A stretch of DNA of 15,382 bases, taken from NCBI GenBank assembly GCA_016522385.1, contig JAEKFU010000110.1:1-15382 (forward strand). Direction: 5' to 3'. Position 1 is the stretch's first letter, and every line of letters begins with the position of its first letter. The notes below the pieces were generated by a model. That model saw nothing but the letters and a program-made list of their open reading frames with translations. It was not told where the DNA came from and did no database searches. Below are positions 13,803-15,382 of the stretch, in pieces. The stretch is from Pseudomonadota bacterium. GTDB taxonomy: Bacteria; Pseudomonadota; Alphaproteobacteria; Rhizobiales; Aestuariivirgaceae. A program made the translations under genes and the position numbers.

Positions 13803-15382
13803 TCAGCCGTAAGGCCCCTGCAGTCCTAGGTCATCCATCAGTGCCGCATAGCGGTTGGAACATTCAACCAGCTGCGCGCCGTAAGTCTCAACCAGTGCCG
13901 CCCGGCGGTCCGCATCGTCAATCGCCGTCAACCCGCCCCAGATCGCCGCCATCTGCTCGGCCAGTTCCCGCAAACGGTCCGCGGCGGTATCATCGCACAT
14001 GGCCGCGACCAGATTGTTGCGTGTTGCCTTGCCGACACCGTTGACCGTCTTGGCTCCGGCATCGGTATAGCCGGAGGGAAGATCACCCTTCAAGTTCATA
14101 ATGGACTTGTATTGAATGGCATCGAAGATCTGGTCGACCGCCTGCTTGGCCCCTTCGACCCGTGACAAATGCTCGGTGTCGGCTGCCGCATGCGGCAGCA
14201 GTTCCAACTTGCCGCGGTGTCGCGCCTCGACGTCCAAATAAGGCACCATTGGGCCGGATAGTTCGCTGGTTTCTGAGTTTTTGAAGATGTCTGCGTCAAT
14301 GCACGCATAGCGCACTTTGCCGCTCGCCAGGGCCTTGTCGAGGCCTGCTGCATCGACGATCTCACCACGGTCATAGTTAATCACCACGGCACCATCATTG
14401 AGCACATCAAGAACCGATGAATCGATGAGATTGGCATTGGCGAATTTGCCGGTTTCGGCATTTAACGGGCCCAGGCCCGTGTGCGGACTGATAAAATCGG
14501 CGCCGGTGGCGGCCTCTTGCGGCGTAGCGGCATATTCGAAACCCTCCGATTCAATCCATTTCTGATGCCGTTGACGGGCATAAATCGCCACCCGCATACC
14601 GAAAGCCTTGGCAATCTTGGCGACTTCACGGCCTATATTGCCGTAACCGATTACAGCAAGCTTCTTTTGTTCGAGTTTCTCTGTAGGAAACTCACATAAA
14701 TTCTTTCCGGTATCGAAATCATTGGCGATCACCCGCTCATGAAGCACGTCGCATGGCAGATCCGGCGCCACTTTCAGCAGCGCCTTGAAAACCATCTGCG
14801 CTGTGGCCCGGCTGTTGAAGCTCGGCGTGTTCATCAAAGGCGCCACGCCACCGGTGCCATTGCCGCCACCCCACGAAGCAGACCCCATATTGCCGGTGCC
14901 GGCGCCGATCCGTACGCCACCTTCATGGAACACCGATTTTTCCGGCAGGAAAGTCGCCGCCACGATAACCGCATCATATTGGCCTTTGTTGGTCTGCGGC
15001 AGAAGCTCCTCGGTCCGGCTGAGGTCCGGCTGGTAGAAGAAGTGCAGCTTGCCTTTGGTCAACTTATCCACATCGCCAATCGGCCCTTCATGAAAAACAC
15101 CGCCTTTGGCCTCGATATGGGCCCGTACCTCGCTGTGATCGGGTTGTCCCTGCGCATCGAATTTTAACCCGATGAGATCGGCCACCAGGATCTTGTAAGC
15201 CCGGTCAGGATCATCCCGTCGTTGCCGATCGGCGCCTGATTGCGGTGCTTCGAAGGTCTCACCCGCCGCCGCCAGTTCCTCTTCCAGAACCACGACTTTG
15301 GCCCGATGATAGGCGTACTCCAGATTGTCGAGCAGCGCTGTGATGTCATGATCCGGGCGAATGCCTCCAATCCAGGCACGAT
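13803..15382 (-). CDS. D-isomer specific 2-hydroxyacid dehydrogenase family protein (5' end beyond the window)
   Basis: The frame stays open to the right edge. The first available start, GTG 15293, lacks a Shine-Dalgarno, so the true start is probably outside. Counting from that GTG, the substrate-binding lobe starts near KILVADLIGLKFD (34-46). The Rossmann motif is VIGYGNIGREVAKIAKAFG (214-232). The catalytic residues expected for the family appear as R309 (NYDRGEIVD), a glutamate near 341 (NSETSE) and H368 (LLPHAAADT). The family oxidises D-2-hydroxyacids or reduces 2-oxoacids with NAD(H); 3-phosphoglycerate dehydrogenase is one member. Two things are unusual: an N-terminal helical stretch (WIGGIRPDHD, then LEYAYHRAK) ahead of the fold, and about 110 helical C-terminal residues instead of an ACT domain. 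The substrate is not assigned. It converges on the SUMF1-like gene with nine bases between. Confidence 0.82.
   Translation of the reverse strand, partial: RAWIGGIRPDHDITALLDNLEYAYHRAKVVVLEEELAAAGETFEAPQSGADRQRRDDPDRAYKILVADLIGLKFDAQGQPDHSEVRAHIEAKGGVFHEGPIGDVDKLTKGKLHFFYQPDLSRTEELLPQTNKGQYDAVIVAATFLPEKSVFHEGGVRIGAGTGNMGSASWGGGNGTGGVAPLMNTPSFNSRATAQMVFKALLKVAPDLPCDVLHERVIANDFDTGKNLCEFPTEKLEQKKLAVIGYGNIGREVAKIAKAFGMRVAIYARQRHQKWIESEGFEYAATPQEAATGADFISPHTGLGPLNAETGKFANANLIDSSVLDVLNDGAVVINYDRGEIVDAAGLDKALASGKVRYACIDADIFKNSETSELSGPMVPYLDVEARHRGKLELLPHAAADTEHLSRVEGAKQAVDQIFDAIQYKSIMNLKGDLPSGYTDAGAKTVNGVGKATRNNLVAAMCDDTAADRLRELAEQMAAIWGGLTAIDDADRRAALVETYGAQLVECSNRYAALMDDLGLQGPYG

Noticed and set aside
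1..15382. CRISPR arrays, tRNA/rRNA genes, insertion sequences, toxin-antitoxin or phage defence genes
   Set aside because: No repeat-spacer pattern, cloverleaf-like segment, transposase or recombinase motif, or defence-protein domain was recognised on either strand.

Overview
The window looks like a chromosomal piece of an alphaproteobacterium. The reasons are a 5-aminolevulinate synthase (the C4/Shemin route to heme), the gene order glyA-nrdR-ribD-ribE-ribH-nusB that is familiar from that class, a FixK/FNR-type box in front of hemA, and a LexA box of the alphaproteobacterial GTTC-N7-GTTC type. Genus cannot be named from the sequence alone.

Left part (1-6154), housekeeping: the last codons of an unknown gene, then hemA (ALAS) with its own likely oxygen-regulated promoter. 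A compact same-strand cluster follows: glyA (serine hydroxymethyltransferase), nrdR (repressor of ribonucleotide reductase genes), ribD and ribE, ribH and nusB. ribD and ribE share one uninterrupted reading frame, so a 576-residue RibD-RibE fusion is predicted. A ribosome-binding site and ATG at the junction could also give free RibE. Together RibD, RibE and RibH cover the GTP-branch steps of riboflavin synthesis except GTP cyclohydrolase II.

Middle part (6155-11930), accessory and visibly decaying: a GST gene cut off after its N-terminal domain, a GNAT acetyltransferase with a strong Shine-Dalgarno but no ordinary start codon behind it, a methyltransferase pseudogene with a frameshift/deletion and a nonsense codon, an intact YafK-like L,D-transpeptidase, the tail of an SDR pseudogene, an intact TPR-sulfotransferase, and the C-terminal third of a TRAP-transporter permease with a one-base insertion. 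The intact genes here lie on the minus strand.

Right part (11931-15382): a Tat-exported aldo/keto reductase on the minus strand, transcribed away from a secreted SUMF1/FGE-like protein on the plus strand that carries a one-base deletion. Then comes a large minus-strand D-2-hydroxyacid-dehydrogenase-family protein that runs off the right edge.

No tRNA, rRNA, CRISPR array, insertion sequence or phage gene was recognised. The most notable points are the ribD-ribE fusion, the hemA and GST regulatory sites, the possible leader peptide abutting glyA, the exported AKR/SUMF1 pair, and the cluster of broken genes beginning directly after nusB.
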